Assembly (NCBI GenBank): GCA_023512835.1
Contig: CM042085.1
Span: 36,348,324-36,412,323 of the forward strand
Length of the DNA stretch: 64,000 bases
Reading direction: 5' to 3'
Source: Taxillus chinensis
Lineage: Eukaryota; Streptophyta; Magnoliopsida; Santalales; Loranthaceae
Positions within the stretch are counted from its first letter, which is position 1. Each line of letters starts with the position of its first letter. The position numbers were made by a program, and so were the translations under genes. The notes under the pieces are model-generated. The model was not told the DNA's origin, ran no database searches, and saw nothing but the letters and a program-made list of their open reading frames with translations. This document shows positions 1-12,042 of this stretch, piece by piece.

Positions 1-1951
1 AATGGAGCTTGTACCAGAGAGGGATTCCATCTCCCTTTTCATCTTCTCCATATCAAGGTCTACTAGCTCCAGCTCCGCTTACATCCCTCTCATGCCATCT
101 TTGAGGGTGGTGAGCCTTTCCTGAACAGCGTGCATCGGAGTTGTCACATCCAGGCAGCCCGATGCTAGGAGTTTGGCCACCACCTTATCTGCTAGAAGCT
201 CTTGATCTTCAGCAGAGAGGGAGCGAGAGTGAGTCTCAGCAGCGAGAGAGATGGCCACTGGAATATGAGCCGCTGAGTCCTCACTCACCTGAGTAGCCAC
301 CTCATGATGATCTGGTATAAGCTAGGCAGCTACTTTAGGTACTGCCACATGTTCAGAGACATGTTGTTCATCCTCATCAGCTTCAACATGACCTTCTTGG
401 TCAGCCTCACTTGCCTCTTCCCTAGCTAGCAAGTCCTTCCTACTCAGCTGGAGCAGCCATTTTTGCATCGTGGCAGGGTGATGATGTAGGAGCGTCAGCC
501 ACGATGGGTGACGGTGTCACAACTGCAACATCTTCGATAAGGTCTTTCCTCACTAGACCTATACAACCAACTAGGTGATCAGGTTTTCCTAATTCACTAA
601 TTGCTTTCCAAAGGTGATCCATGCCTTCCTTAAGTCTTCGGGGGTCATGTGAGCCTTGGCGTACACTACATAAAAATCTTCCAGCTCAGATTCCCCGAAA
701 GAGCTTAACAGAACAAGCTCTCTAGCCCCAACCTCCGGGCTACCTATTCTCAGGGGTCTGCCCTCCAGCTGCAGGCTCTTTGTCATCTACGTATCACCGG
801 GCAGCTGGATTGGGCCGAGCCTCTTCTAGTAACGGGTCGGTTGAGAGTATGATTTCAGCAATTTACTCCACAACCTTTGCAATATGAGCCGTTGCAGTTG
901 GATGCAGAGGGAGACTCTAGAAGTCTCAGGGACTGGTGCCGGTCGGCATGGAATGCGGGCTGGGGCCCGACGGAAGTGGCAGGTGTACTCCGCAAGACTT
1001 CGCACACTCGATCCGGTTCTATTCAAGGACTTGATCTCTATCCGGCCATCTTCGTACATGCTTTTAAATATATATTTGGCCGGTATTGGCACCGAGGGTC
1101 TGAGTGTTGAACACGGAGGGATGGAGGTGCCGTAGAAATTTGGTGAGAATGAGATCAAAACACCTCTGATCCTTTCATGCCTTCAGCATATTGTGTAGAG
1201 TGGTTCCCTAGTCTAATCTTCTTTTATTCACTACACAATATTCAAACTTCATTTTTTTCATGACTGGTAGAGTCATGAGCCGACTTCTTGCACATCAGGC
1301 ACTGTCCGGTCGGGATAACGGCAGTTAGTGCCTGGCCAGAGAACCTAATATTCAAGGCTCCCCATCCCTTCTTACCCGGGTCTGAGTACCCTAGACTCTC
1401 CTTAAGAGCATCGCGTGAAAGGGTAGGAAGAGGAAAGAAGTCACTTGTCGGGAGTTACAGTGCTTCTCGAAGCGTATCCGCAGATATACGAATCTCCTCT
1501 CCGTGAACAGCAGCCACCAACTCATTTCCAATGATCATCATAGTCTTGTAGAACTCCGAGACATCCTCCACCAAAACATCATCCATCCTTGAGCAGACGG
1601 ATGTCATTCTAGACTCGTCCGGTTGAGTCCGAAAATCATCTAGCCAATTGACCCGGATTCTCGCAACTACTTCCGACGACAATGAAGTTGGGAATAATCT
1701 CATTGAGTTCTTCCTCCACAGCTGAGCCTCTTCCTGCCACGGGTTTTTAGAGAGAGAAAGAGAAGCTCGTAGAGAGAGTCGTGAGCTTCGAAGATGGTCA
1801 TGGGTGAAAGAGAAAGAGATATGGGGATTGAAAAGAGAGAAAGGGGGCTAGGGTTAGCGTTTGAAGGTGTACACAGTGATGAACATACCTGGTCTTTGTC
1901 TCTAAGTGTGGCTTTTATATGATCGAGGGAAGCATACTGAAGAAGCCACAT
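1..1951 (-). pseudogene. env-like / putative plant transposon protein ORF, broken, runs off window start
   Basis: Several minus-strand open stretches (1951-1700, 1703-1455, 786-589, 300-79) look like one decayed reading frame. The 1703-1455 piece has the pattern EFYKTM..., then HGEEIRISADTL, which resembles the 'putative plant transposon protein' domain (FYANM ... VRGV.I..S...I) often found in extra ORFs of plant retroelements. The 300-79 piece (SAEDQELLADKVVAKLL ...) and the following bases down to 1 are rich in charged heptads and could form a coiled coil. It lies downstream of the C1 copia pol on the same strand, the position of the env-like ORF in SIRE/Maximus elements. The 1.6-kb gap from pol is larger than usual, so it could belong to a separate element. 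The ORF is interrupted by stops and frameshifts. The link to C1 is inference. Confidence 0.4.
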
Positions 1952-3563
1952 GTGAGGTGATGGTTCGTCTTCAAGATCCGTGTCTCTTTGTTCTGACCTG
2001 ACTTTTTATCTTCTGGATCCACCCATTGGAGTACTAAAAACATAAGTGTACATCACCACTATGTCGTGTATTTTGAATGTGTCTTCAAGGCTTTAGTACG
2101 AGTGTGCGTGAAAATCCAACTTCTTCGACCAACAGAACTATTTTGCTTCGAGGCTGCACCAGGCTGAGGCTTCCGAGCTTCAGATCTCCCAGGCAACAGG
2201 CTTTGAGGCTGCAATTCTTTGAGGCACTTGAATCTCTGGTCGATTTTGAATTGAATGATTAGAATGGATTTCTCGGGACTTTGACAACACTTAACGACAT
2301 GAATATGAAGCATATGATATAGCATGTAAAATCATGCATGCTGAACAATGTTGTGAGCTATAGTGACTCAAGCGCATAGTGACTTGGATTCTTTTTTAAC
2401 AATATTACCTAGATTACATGTATGAAAACTGTCTCATGCACATTTTCTTTTCCATTCAACTTAGGAATGTTTAAGGGTCTCATCACAAATATCTTTATAC
2501 AGGATATTTATCACTGTGTTAATATAGCATCCAGTAAACCGTCACTAGACATGTGCAGTAATTCAGTCATGGTTTCATCAGTGACAACTCACAATTTTCA
2601 ACAAAACTCACTCAGTGGAGGCCTCACCCTCTCATACCCATACCAAAGATGTGAGTTTGATTCAGAACTAGGATTACACTATTTGGTATACTCATGGTCA
2701 TCCAAATCTTACCACAAACCCCGATCCTGCAATGATTTTCTGTTCACCATAAATGACTGGTGACAGGGATGGCCCTATTGAGAATCAGACACATACTATA
2801 TTATCATCCGATTTACAGCAAGTACATAAAGTTTGGAGCATGAATATTTACTTTTCCATGTGAGTTGTCATTTTCTTTTGTGAAGCACTATTTTTGAGAG
2901 CTTCTTCATGAACTTTGATACCGAGGTTGCTCAACACGGTTTTCTTTTTGATACATTGATACAATACTCCAACTATTACTCTGAAAGTAAAACTATCGAG
3001 GGGAATAGTGAGGACTCCCCCTAAGATGTAAACGTCTAAAGTTTTTGCTTTCTTTCCATAATTTGCCTTTTTCTACCTTGCCTTTTGCTTGTGTAAGGTT
3101 TTAGCTCTTTTGAGTAATAGGCTTTTTATGATTCTCAAGTTATAAAGTCTCATTCATCCTCGGAGCATTTAATCATTGCGGAACCTTTCCATGCATCCAA
3201 TTGATACCATGAGATACAACGGTTCTGTTAGTTAATGAATGCATAGCCACACAAGTGATATACACTCAAGAAAGAATAATATGTATATGGGTCTATCATA
3301 TTAGTGAGTAACAGATGGATTTGCACTCAATTCACTCTTGTAACTTATGGTTATTCATGAGTAACCCTCGCACGTGTCTTATGCTCAAGTTCAGAGGTAG
3401 CAAGTCTCATCCACGTGATTTATTAATTACCCGCAGTAAGAGGTTGTGAATCACACTTATGCATTTCTAAGTATTATGGAAAACAAAATGAGCATTATTA
3501 GTTTCATACTGATGTTCATGCACAGGTATAGAGATGAAATGAAACACAAGGCATGCAGTAAGA
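1952..3563. other. non-coding spacer between copia pol and the env-like ORF
   Basis: No convincing coding sequence. The bases are AT-rich with scattered stops on both strands. The plus-strand open stretch at 2422-2763 has no recognisable domain and I do not call it. The interval is probably C1 3' internal sequence or a relic of another insertion. I found no LTR pair or target duplication here. Confidence 0.4.
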
Positions 3564-5234
3564 TTAAAAAGATAAATCTAGCATGCTGAGTTTTGTCAGA
3601 AGTTCATTGAACCTAGCTTCTTGTAGTGGTTTGGTGAATATGTCAGGCAGCTGATCATCAGTGGATATATACTCCAGGGAAATGTCCTTCTTTAGCACGT
3701 GATCTCGAATGAAATGATGTCTAACTTCAATGTGCTTGGTTTTGGGGTGCATGACAGGATTGTTAAAGATTGCTATGGTACTTGTATTATCATAATACAG
3801 TGGCACAGCCTTGAGATTAAACCCGTAGTCTGATAATTAACTGGTCATCCATAGCAACTGAGCACAACATCTTCCTGCAGCAATATATTAAGCTTCAGCT
3901 GTGGAGGTTGAAACTGAATTCTATTTCTTACTGAACCAGGATACAAGCCTATTGCCAAGAAGTTGGCATGTTCCACTCATGCTCTTCCTATCAATCACGC
4001 ATCCGGCAAAGTCTGCATATGAATATCCTCTTAATTTCAAATCAGGCACCTTTGGATACCAAAGCCCCAGATTTTCAGTTCCCTTTAGATACCGCATAAT
4101 CCTTTTGACATGTAGCATGTGAGATTCCTTGGGATTTGCTTGGTATCCTGGCATATTTGTATTTGGCAAACATGATGTCAAGTCTTTTGCTGTCGATACA
4201 GACAGGAACCAATCATGCTCTTATACTCTGTAATATCCACCTCCTTGCCTACTTCATCCATATCCAACTTGGCATTTGTAGGAATGGGTATCTTCATATG
4301 AGAGGTATCAGTTATCTTGAATTTCTTCAGAATCTCCTTCGTATACTCAGTTTGATTGATAAATATCCATCCTTCAACTGCTTAACCACCAACCCAAGGA
4401 AGAATGAGAGTTCTCCCATCATACTCATTTTATATTCACTTTTCATCAAATTTCGGGAGAATTCTTCACATTGTGTCTTGTCCCTTGATCTGAAGATGAT
4501 GTCGTCAACATAGATTTGCACAATCAAGGGTGATCCTTTTTCTTCCTTGAGAAAAAGAGTTGGGTCAATTTTGCCATTTTTGAACTTGTTCTTTATTAAG
4601 AACTCTGACAAGGTTTCATACCAAGCCCTTGGTGCTTGTTTTAGTCCATAAAGAGGCTTTCTCAATTTGTACACTTTGTGTTCTTGGTTTGGCTCTAGAA
4701 ATCCAGGGGGTTGCTCAACATAGACTTCTTCTTGGAGGTCTCCATTCAAGAATGCACTCCAGTCTAGCAATTGGTGCAAAGGTCTCATCATAGTCAATCC
4801 ATTCTTCTTGTCTGTATCCCTTTGCAACCAGTCTGGCCTTGTTTCTGATCACAATACCATCAGCATCTAGTTTTTTTCTGAATATCCACTTCACACCAAT
4901 GACTTGTTGACTAACTCCCATACTCGTTGTCTCTTGAATTGATTTAATTCTTCTTGTATAGCATCAATGCAATAGTGATGCTGAACTGCATCTTCCACTA
5001 ATTTTGGCTCCACTTGTGATGAGAAGCACATGTATAGATTTTCATGTAGTGTGGTAGCTCTTGTTTTAACACGTGCAGCAGGATCTCCTATTATCAGTTC
5101 AAAGGGGTGGTCCTTTAACCTTCTTCTTGCCTTTGGAAGGTCTTCTCTTTCTTCACGTTGAGTCCCCAATTCCTTAATGTCAGGTTCTTGGGCTGATGGA
5201 TGTTGCTGAGTGACCGAAGAATTATACGACTTAC
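3564..5234 (-). pseudogene. C1: Ty1/copia (SIRE-like) pol fragment, reverse transcriptase to RNase H
   Basis: Read on the minus strand, the domains run in order: a linker after integrase (from about 5234); RT with [47 protein letters not shown] and the catalytic box YVDD (about 4505-4520); the FFLGL motif; a post-RT segment containing MRYLKG; and RNase H ending with YYDNTSTIAI, KHIEVRHHFIRDHV and DQLPDIFTKPL near 3600. The last set of motifs is typical of the SIRE/Maximus branch. Integrase, protease and gag are missing because LTR-D2 abuts the fragment at 5234/5235. Frameshifts separate at least four pieces. The lineage call rests on motif resemblance only. Confidence 0.85.
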
Positions 5235-6523
5235 TGTAGTGCATAGGTCAAGTAATAAAAAGAGATATATTTCAACCTCTGTGTATTGATCCCACGAGGA
5301 ATAACTATGCTAACTAATAAGCACTAAAATTGGCAAATTCCATATATGTTTGGGAAATCTTTTCCTTTTGATCAAAACAATAATATAAATTAAATCAAAT
5401 AATTTCAAATAACAATTTAGCTAAAGATATGGAGGTATAATGACAATGATGTGAAAGCCTAGGAGTGAAGCCACTAGAACCGAATTTCCATATGCTTTGC
5501 TAGCAGGTTATCTTCCTATTCTTTCACATTGAGAGTAATCTCACCTTTTAATGTAATACCCTTTTCTCGTGATACACACTCTAAGGTTGATTTGATAAAG
5601 TTAAATGGGTTTGTTCATTCCTTACTCTTCTTTACCACGTTTTAGTTGCAGTTCAGCTAATCACACTTAAGTCAATCCTCTCCATCACTCTTTCTAAGAG
5701 AAAAGCATTACACATTCAACTAGAATGAATCCAATGATATAAATATTATGAAGATATTTAACATTCTAAATCATGGCATAGATTAATCCAATCCTAGGAA
5801 TTCCCTCCTAGAGTGGAGGTTTAGCCTATCATGTTTATAATATCAACAATCAAAACAAGCATACATTCTATTAAAAGGGTTTTAGAAATCAAAGTATGAA
5901 CTTCAACTAACATAAACTATTATTACAATCAATCAATGTTCTCCTCGTTGCAAAATACGAAAGCCACCCTTCAAGAAGAGAGAAAATCGTCGCCATTACA
6001 CCACACACCAAAACATAAAGTTTTTGGTGCTTAAATAATAGGGTTTACAAAGTTAAAGCCCGCGTCGAGCACAATTAGCCCATATCGACCACATCGATCA
6101 AGCTTCTCAGGTCAACCATCATCACATCGATCACTTCTTCGCCATTCATTCTCTACATCGATCACATCGACCACACGTTCGTCACATTGACTAAGCGATG
6201 TCGATCAAATAGCTGGTATCTTTGATTTAATGAAGACACATCGATCTCACATCGAGCCAGAAGTTTTGACATTGACCAATACATCGACCAAGTTTCTCTG
6301 TATTTTCCAAGACTGTATGATGACGTCGACCATGCGATGCCAACCAGAATTCTCTTACGTCGATCAATTCCTGCCAAAAAGAGAGAAACCACTACAAAAA
6401 CTCCAAAACTAGGTTGGGGGTAAAATAGGAAACAAAGTTCCCAAACCATGCAAATAAGGGGGTCAAACAAGAGTAGAAATGGTATAAAACACAGTCAAAA
6501 GGAGATAGGATACAATCTTATCA
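5235..6523 (-). mobile_element. LTR-D2: 3' LTR of a minus-strand retroelement, about 1.29 kb
   Basis: On the plus strand the block starts TGTAGTGCATAGG and ends ATCTTATCA, so on the minus strand it runs TGATAAG...CACTACA with proper TG/CA ends. Immediately beyond the TGATAAG end (6524 onward) the minus strand reads AAGTGTGGGGTATT, a polypurine tract, so this is the 3' LTR. It shares layout with LTR-D1 at 25029-26537: a TGATAA start and a GATCCCAC block near the other end. The 5' LTR is absent, so no target duplication can be tested. Confidence 0.6.
6060..6365. repeat. cluster of TCGACC/TCGATC motifs inside LTR-D2
   Basis: About a dozen TCGA-centred motifs (mostly CATCGACC or CATCGATC) occur in roughly 300 bp at irregular spacing. 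A similar cluster occurs at 50210-50460 in another relic. It is not a simple tandem repeat. Function unknown; a regulatory array or a decayed minisatellite are both possible. Confidence 0.6.
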
Positions 6524-7374
6524 AATACCCCACACTTGAACATTTTTTCGTCCTTGAGTGAAACAAAACTAACCCAAGAAGATGGAAATCACCTCGTCAA
6601 GTAACACAACTCAAGCATTTAACTAGCCAAGTTCTCATATGGTAAGTGTGTGTGTGTGTGTATCCTAATACATTCAAACCATCCTTTTTCCCCTAATTTA
6701 GCCAAAGTTCATGCAATATGATACAACACATATCAAAGGGTGCAAGCAAACACTTAATAAGACTGCAAAAACAATTAACAGGTATAACTGCGAACTCCAA
6801 TCATCATGCTATCCCTCATATCCAAACAGTCAGTAAAACAACATGAAGCAAGATCAGAAGTACCAAGCTCAACTAAGGTATGCTGAAAAACATCACTATT
6901 GTATTTCTTTTACCCCCTTTTCCTTTTGCTTTTGTTTGTTTTTGTTTTTTTAGGGGGTATATGCCACGGATGTCCTACACAACCTTACTCAGTGTTGCAT
7001 TTTATGCTCTCCCCTTTGATGGATTATATAGTCCTATGGTCCATACGATTTCTCTATTTTCTTTCTCTTTCTTTTCAAGGCATTTTTTTGCAAAGTTAGC
7101 AAGCAACTCAATCTAGACTACCATTGTTGCAACAAAATAGAGTCAGAAAGAGATGAGTAGTAACATGATAATAACAGTAAGGTGCAAAAACCAAAACTAA
7201 TCATGAACATGCCTACATAAGAGATTACATGCAAACTATGAAATGTATGTCATCCATATGGGCATGGAAAATGGCTAAATTAAAAGAAAAAAGAAAGGCC
7301 TAAACATATTAAGATGTGTAGTAAAGGACCACTATGAGACAACAAAGCTAGACCACAAGAGAATGTTAAAACAT
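6524..7374 (-). other. polypurine tract and 3' internal region of the LTR-D2 element
   Basis: The minus strand ends ...GTTCAAGTGTGGGG before the LTR, a common pre-LTR sequence in plant retroelements. No coding domain is recognisable in the remaining 0.85 kb, which includes a short TG run near 6645-6660 and a T-rich stretch near 6900-6950. The element is truncated where it meets copia C2 near 7375. Confidence 0.45.
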
Positions 7375-7471
7375 TCTTCCATACAATACTTCTTCGAACA
7401 GCCTGATTAGTAAAGGATCACTGATCCTTGTGTAGTTTGCAGCCTGTAGCCATTAGGGTTCCAACAGGCTT
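7375..7471 (-). pseudogene. C2: copia fragment left of G1 (post-RT segment)
   Basis: On the minus strand 7471 downward encodes KPVGTLMATGCKL...NQAVRRSIV, the segment that follows the RT domain in SIRE-like copia proteins. It continues directly from the KKYGMEDSKP end of the copia frame at 38721 on the other side of G1, which shows that G1 landed inside this element. It breaks off near 7375 against unrelated sequence. Confidence 0.75.
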
Positions 7472-9875
7472 TGTAAGGACCCGTATTTGAGGGGCCTTGG
7501 AGATAGCCTTGAGTTAGAGACCTTATTTTAACAAATGGATATCAGAACGATGATGTGCTCATCAAATGGAGAATTTTGACTGTACTTGGACTAAATTTCG
7601 GATTTGAGTCCCTAAGGGGTATTTTCAGGATTTCACAAATAATTTTATATTCCCTTTTAAATTACCTAGGTTTGTATTTTGAGCTTTGGGTCTCCCTTCA
7701 AGGGAAAACCCAATATGAGAGAGTGGGTTGTTTTGCCTTTCTTCTTGGGTCTACACTTGGGTTTACTTAACCACCATTGGGCTGCATTTGGTCTTGGGCT
7801 TCTATTAAAAAAATAATAAAAAGAAAGAAAATAGGAGAAAAGGAAAGGAAAAAAAGAGCAAGAGGAAAACAAAACCCTACTCATTGTTGGCAGCCAACCC
7901 AAAGAGAGAATGAGGGGATCTACAAATTCCGGCTAAGGGAAAGAGAGGCCTGAGGCCTAAGGAAGAGAAGGAGAAGACGATTCGGAGGCTAGAAGGGAGA
8001 TTTCCGGCGATCAAGGATCTCCTCTGGTGGCCGGGAAGCTAATTCCCCGGAGAAATTCTTTTTTTGCAACACTTCGAGGTAGGATTTCAAGTTTGTCTCT
8101 ATGCCGTCTCATTCTTGCTGATTCTAGAAAACAAAATTTTTGTGACATGATCTCGGGATGTTGAGAAGAGATTTTTAAATATATTGAGTTTCGAATTTCA
8201 CCTTGAGCCTTTGGATGATCCGGGGTTTTTTGTCCGAGTTTTCTAAATTTCTGAATTTCTGTGAGATTGTTTGTGCTTTTGGGTTAGGGGTCATTTGTAT
8301 ACCCATTGTCTTGAGATTATTTAGATGAAGAATTTTGGGGAAACCCTGTATCTGGTTTGGCTAAGGCCTCCGGTATTGGGAAATCAAAATGAGAGTGAGG
8401 TCGAGTTGGATTTAGACCGTTTACGGACTTAGAATCTCAATAACTTCTAAACTAAAACGAATTTGAGGTTGGTCCTTTAGGGAAAAGTGATTAGAATGAC
8501 AAAAGAGAGGTTTTGGATCCTGTCCGTGAGAATGACTTTTTCACTTGCAAATTCATTCTTGCTCCAAATTGCCCCAAATTTTAGGTGGAGCTTCCTTAGA
8601 GGCATATGAGTTAAAATACCCCTACCCCCTGAGAATGACCTTTTCACGTGCAACCTTATTTTTGGCTAAAAATCATCCCGAACCTTCTGGGGATGGTTAG
8701 AATGATGTTTTGAGTTGATTTGCCTCCGCCCGCGACAATAAGTTGTCACGTGCAGCTTGTTTTGGGCTCCCCTTGAGGTGGATAAGCTTCCTTTGAAAGG
8801 TTGTTGATGATCCAAACTATGAGTGTGAGGAATGTGTGGACTTTAGTGACCATGAGGAGTTAGGGTGATGTTATATGTGATGATTTGATTGTTCCGAGAC
8901 TATCTCGTTGTTTTACATTCCGAGTTGAAGTTTTTGTATGCTAAATAAGTTGCATGTCTGAGTTGTGTCTTTGAGTTGTGTTTATGAGCTTATCGTTGAG
9001 TTGCACAAGATTCTGTTGAATTATGCATATTGAGTTAAGCTTACTAAATTGTACTGTGTTTGTTGAGTTATGTTTATTGAGTTGAGATTGTTGAGTTGTA
9101 TATGTTGAAATGTGTATGTTGAGGACCCCGTAAATGCGGGAGTTGAGACGAGAACCCTAGAAATGCGGGGATTGACTTGAGTATGGGACAGCATTATAGT
9201 GTACCCCTTGAGATAAGATTCACATTTGCCTGGTGTGGTATGTCATGTCGCCATGGTGGCGGGGTGTCCTCTGCCCTCCAAAGGCAGCAGAGGTATGAGG
9301 CGTGTTTACCGGGTGATGGTTATTGTTTTAGCTTAAGTCAATACACGAGCACACACATCCACTTGACATGCATAGTTTTAGAGTGGGATGGGCCTGGGGA
9401 GACTTGATCCCTACTAAGTCGTGGTTTACTCACCCCTCCTATGAATTGTTCTTTGCAGACCTAGCAGGCGATAAGGGGAAGAGCTGAGTTGGTAGGCCAC
9501 CGGGGCTGTATGGCCTTATATATATATATATACATTTGGTTGTTTTGTTGTATTTGAGATTCTGTTTGTTTGAACTGTGTGTCCTAGCAATATTGATGGG
9601 AGCTTGTTCCCTAGTGGGTTAGTAAAAGGGCTTGAAGCCTCCGAGCAATGTAATTGATGTATTGTGTTGTGAATACCGTGTGTATATATTGTGGTGGTGT
9701 GCTTGGCATGAAAACAAGTACATGCCCCTTGGCATGTTGACTTGTGATACGGGGATAGGACGAGACCCGCGGTAGTGTCCTCACTTTGGTGTTTACACCG
9801 ATCCCTTGACCCTTCGGGTGCGGGCATGGGCAGTCACTACCCATTTTCAGGGGGAAGGAAATTTGGGGCGTAACA
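7472..9875 (+). repeat. G1 5' LTR (LTR-A), 2404 bp
   Basis: It starts TGTAAGGACC and ends GGGGCGTAACA, directly followed by the primer binding site. The matching 3' copy lies at 28152-29802 plus 37994-38720. The LTR contains an ACCCTA telobox-like run near 7874, a likely leader intron, and degenerate GTTGAGTT repeats at about 8930-9125. The two copies differ by scattered substitutions and small indels. Confidence 0.9.
8079..9458 (+). other. predicted leader intron in LTR-A
   Basis: The donor is CTTCGAG/GTAGGATTTC at 8079. The acceptor is a T-rich tract ending TTCTTTGCAG at 9458, just after the conserved block CTCACCCCTCCTA. The 3' LTR keeps the same sites at 28757 (donor) and 38329 (acceptor). 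Equivalent donor/acceptor pairs sit at homologous places in LTR-B and LTR-C. Predicted only; no transcript evidence is available. Confidence 0.45.
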
Positions 9876-9878
9876 TTA

Positions 9879-9892
9879 TGGTATCAGAGCCC
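9879..9892 (+). other. G1 primer binding site, initiator tRNA-Met
   Basis: TGGTATCAGAGCCC starts three bases after the LTR end. It is complementary to the 3' end of plant initiator tRNA-Met, the primer used by Tekay/Del chromoviruses. Confidence 0.9.
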
Positions 9893-10360
9893 AAGTTCAT
9901 GGTCTAGTGGACTTAGGATAGTAGGGAGGGATAACTACTTCTGAGACCCTTAAGAGGCAGTATAGGACACGCTTGATCACCGTGGTTCTATCTGGTTTTC
10001 TGGGGTGCACTCAGGGGTAGTTAGACCAAGGAGTAGGGCATTTGCATTTGGGATGGGGCCCATACATGCATTGGCATTAGGGCACTAGCTTATTCATAAT
10101 ATGAGTGTCACGATTTGAAATGAGCATGCAATGAATTGAAATGTGAATACTGTGGAAAGCGTTGAGACATGCTGATTTGAGAAACTATGATGTGTTGAAA
10201 ATTTTAAGTATGAGATTGTAATATGTATGTTGAGATCCTATGAACATGATGTGTATGCTTATGAGATGTTGTTTGAGCACCTCATGGTCCTAGAGGTGAG
10301 GGTATGCTAAGCTTGAGAGATATTGATTCCAGCTCCACTTGTTTTTGAAATGTGTAGACA

Positions 10361-11740
10361 ATGCCTCCTAGGAGAGTTACCCGAGCTACCCCAGCTGCAG
10401 AGGATGAGTCTTCTGCATGTGCTGGACAAGAGGGAAGGCAGCAAACGGAGGGCGATGATCCCATGGAGCGGATCATGGCCCAAGTTAGGGCCTTGAGTGA
10501 GAATGTACAAGGCATGCGAGAGGATCTTAGGGGAGAGATCCGAGATGAGATTAGGCGGGAGATGATGGCACAGCAGACAGTGCTACCTTCTCCACCCCGT
10601 GAGACAGAGCCTCCACATAGACAAAAGATACTGATGAGACGGAAGGAGGAAGATGTGGTGACCCGGCTCCGGAAGGAACAACCACCGAGGTTCAACGGAG
10701 GAGCCGATCCTCTAGCAAGCAGAGCATTGGCCGCGACAGTTGAGCACGTGTTCTCCTTTCTCCGACCGCGGGAGGAGGATAAAGTGAGGTTAGCAATCGG
10801 GCAATTGGAAGAGGAAGCCTTAGAGTGGTGGCTCAAAGATTTCAGGTAGCCGGGACATACGGACCTTGTCCTGGGGAGGAGTTCCTTCAGTTGTTCCATG
10901 AGGAGTACTTCCCGGAGTCCTTGCGGTGGCGAAATGGGAAGAGTTCGGTGGTTTGAAACAAGGATCATGCACCGTGTCTGAGTATGAGCATGAATTTTGA
11001 GGATTGAGCCGGTTTGCCCCTCGAGGCAATCTCTAGAGAGACATAAAGGCCCATAAGTTTACTATGGGACTCGAGCCTGCCCCGGCTGCAGGGTGGAGAT
11101 GCTGTGGCCGAGGACCTATGCCGAGGTCGTGGAGACAGCTATGATTATGGAAAGAGCACTGGAGGAGGGTAAACAAGGGCTCATCGGGAGCGGCAAGCAC
11201 AGAGTACGCACGATAAGCGGGAGACTCCAAGAGACCGAGAGTTGAGCTTGGAGGTAGCAGCTTTCCCAGGGACAAGGGCCAATCATCAATGGCTCCACCA
11301 AAGTCCTGTTACTCTAGAGGACCGGGGAACTCACCGGAGGTTTCCCACGTGAGTGTACTTGTTGTGGCCAAACCGGACACATGAAACGTGAGTGTCCCAA
11401 GCAAAGACCTGTAGTGCCACAGTCGTGGGAAGACAGGACACCCGGTACGGTGTGTTTCAGAAGGGGAACAATCGGGGAGCCGGAGGATTCACATCAGGAA
11501 GGAGGAGTGAGACCCACTTTCGGGCCCCAACTCCGAGGCCGCACGTTCATGGCGAGACAGTCGGGCTGGTTCCACTCATACAAGGCCACGGGAGAGAAGC
11601 AACCACAAGGCGGTTCAAAGAATCATCCAAGTGGACATCGACAGGGATCAAAGGACAAACAGAGAGGCCGGTAGCATGGCAAGCCATCGCAGAGTATTCG
11701 CACTTACTTCAGCACCACCCGAGCGGGAGGAGTTGCCACT
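10361..11740 (+). pseudogene. G1 gag, frameshifted and cut by G2
   Basis: It starts MPPRRVTR at 10361. An N-terminal charged, coiled-coil-prone stretch (ALSENVQGMREDLRGEIRDEIRREMM) precedes the capsid region with VTRLRKEQPPRF.GG, EHVFSFL and EEALEWW. The ORF stops at 10846 and continues in other frames to a CCHC zinc knuckle (C-TC-C-GQTG-H-MKRE-C) at 11354-11395. Gag would package the RNA genome. G2 entered at 11740/11741 before the protease; the rest of the frame resumes at 20703. The many small frame changes may be partly sequence error. Confidence 0.85.
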
Positions 11741-11829
11741 TGTAAGGACCCGTACCTTGAGTTAGTCGGCTTTGCCTCCCGAGTAGAGTTTTTCTAGATT
11801 TTGACCTAGTAAATGGACTCCAATGAATT

Positions 11830-12042
11830 CACGTGCAAAAGGAAAGATGCTTAGAATGGTGTCCTCTATCTACCACAGAAGTTTCAGGCCAAATGGACAT
11901 GTATGTGAGGTGCACGTGATATGGGTCCAATTCACGTGCAAGTGTGGTTGTCTTCTAAATGATGCAAGGAGGCTAGGGGTGAAGTTTGAGAGCATTTGGA
12001 GTGCATATGGAGTTGCACGTGAATTGGGGAATTCACGTGCAA
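11830..12042 (+). promoter_or_regulatory. U3 array of five CACGTG G-boxes forming two hairpins
   Basis: CACGTG occurs at 11830, 11913, 11933, 12016 and 12034. The last two form a perfect inverted repeat (TTGCACGTGAATT, GGGG loop, AATTCACGTGCAA; 12013-12042); the pair at 11913/11933 forms a second, shorter one. The two pairs lie about 102 bp apart. CACGTG is the core site for plant bZIP and bHLH factors. The same array is in the 3' LTR (perfect repeat 19248-19277) and, inverted, in G3. Confidence 0.7.

Noticed and set aside
9879..9892. possible tRNA gene fragment
   Set aside because: Only the primer-complement segment of initiator tRNA-Met is present, positioned directly after an LTR.
10282..10968. 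228-codon minus-strand ORF
   Set aside because: Longest ORF locally, but a shadow of G1 gag on the opposite strand.
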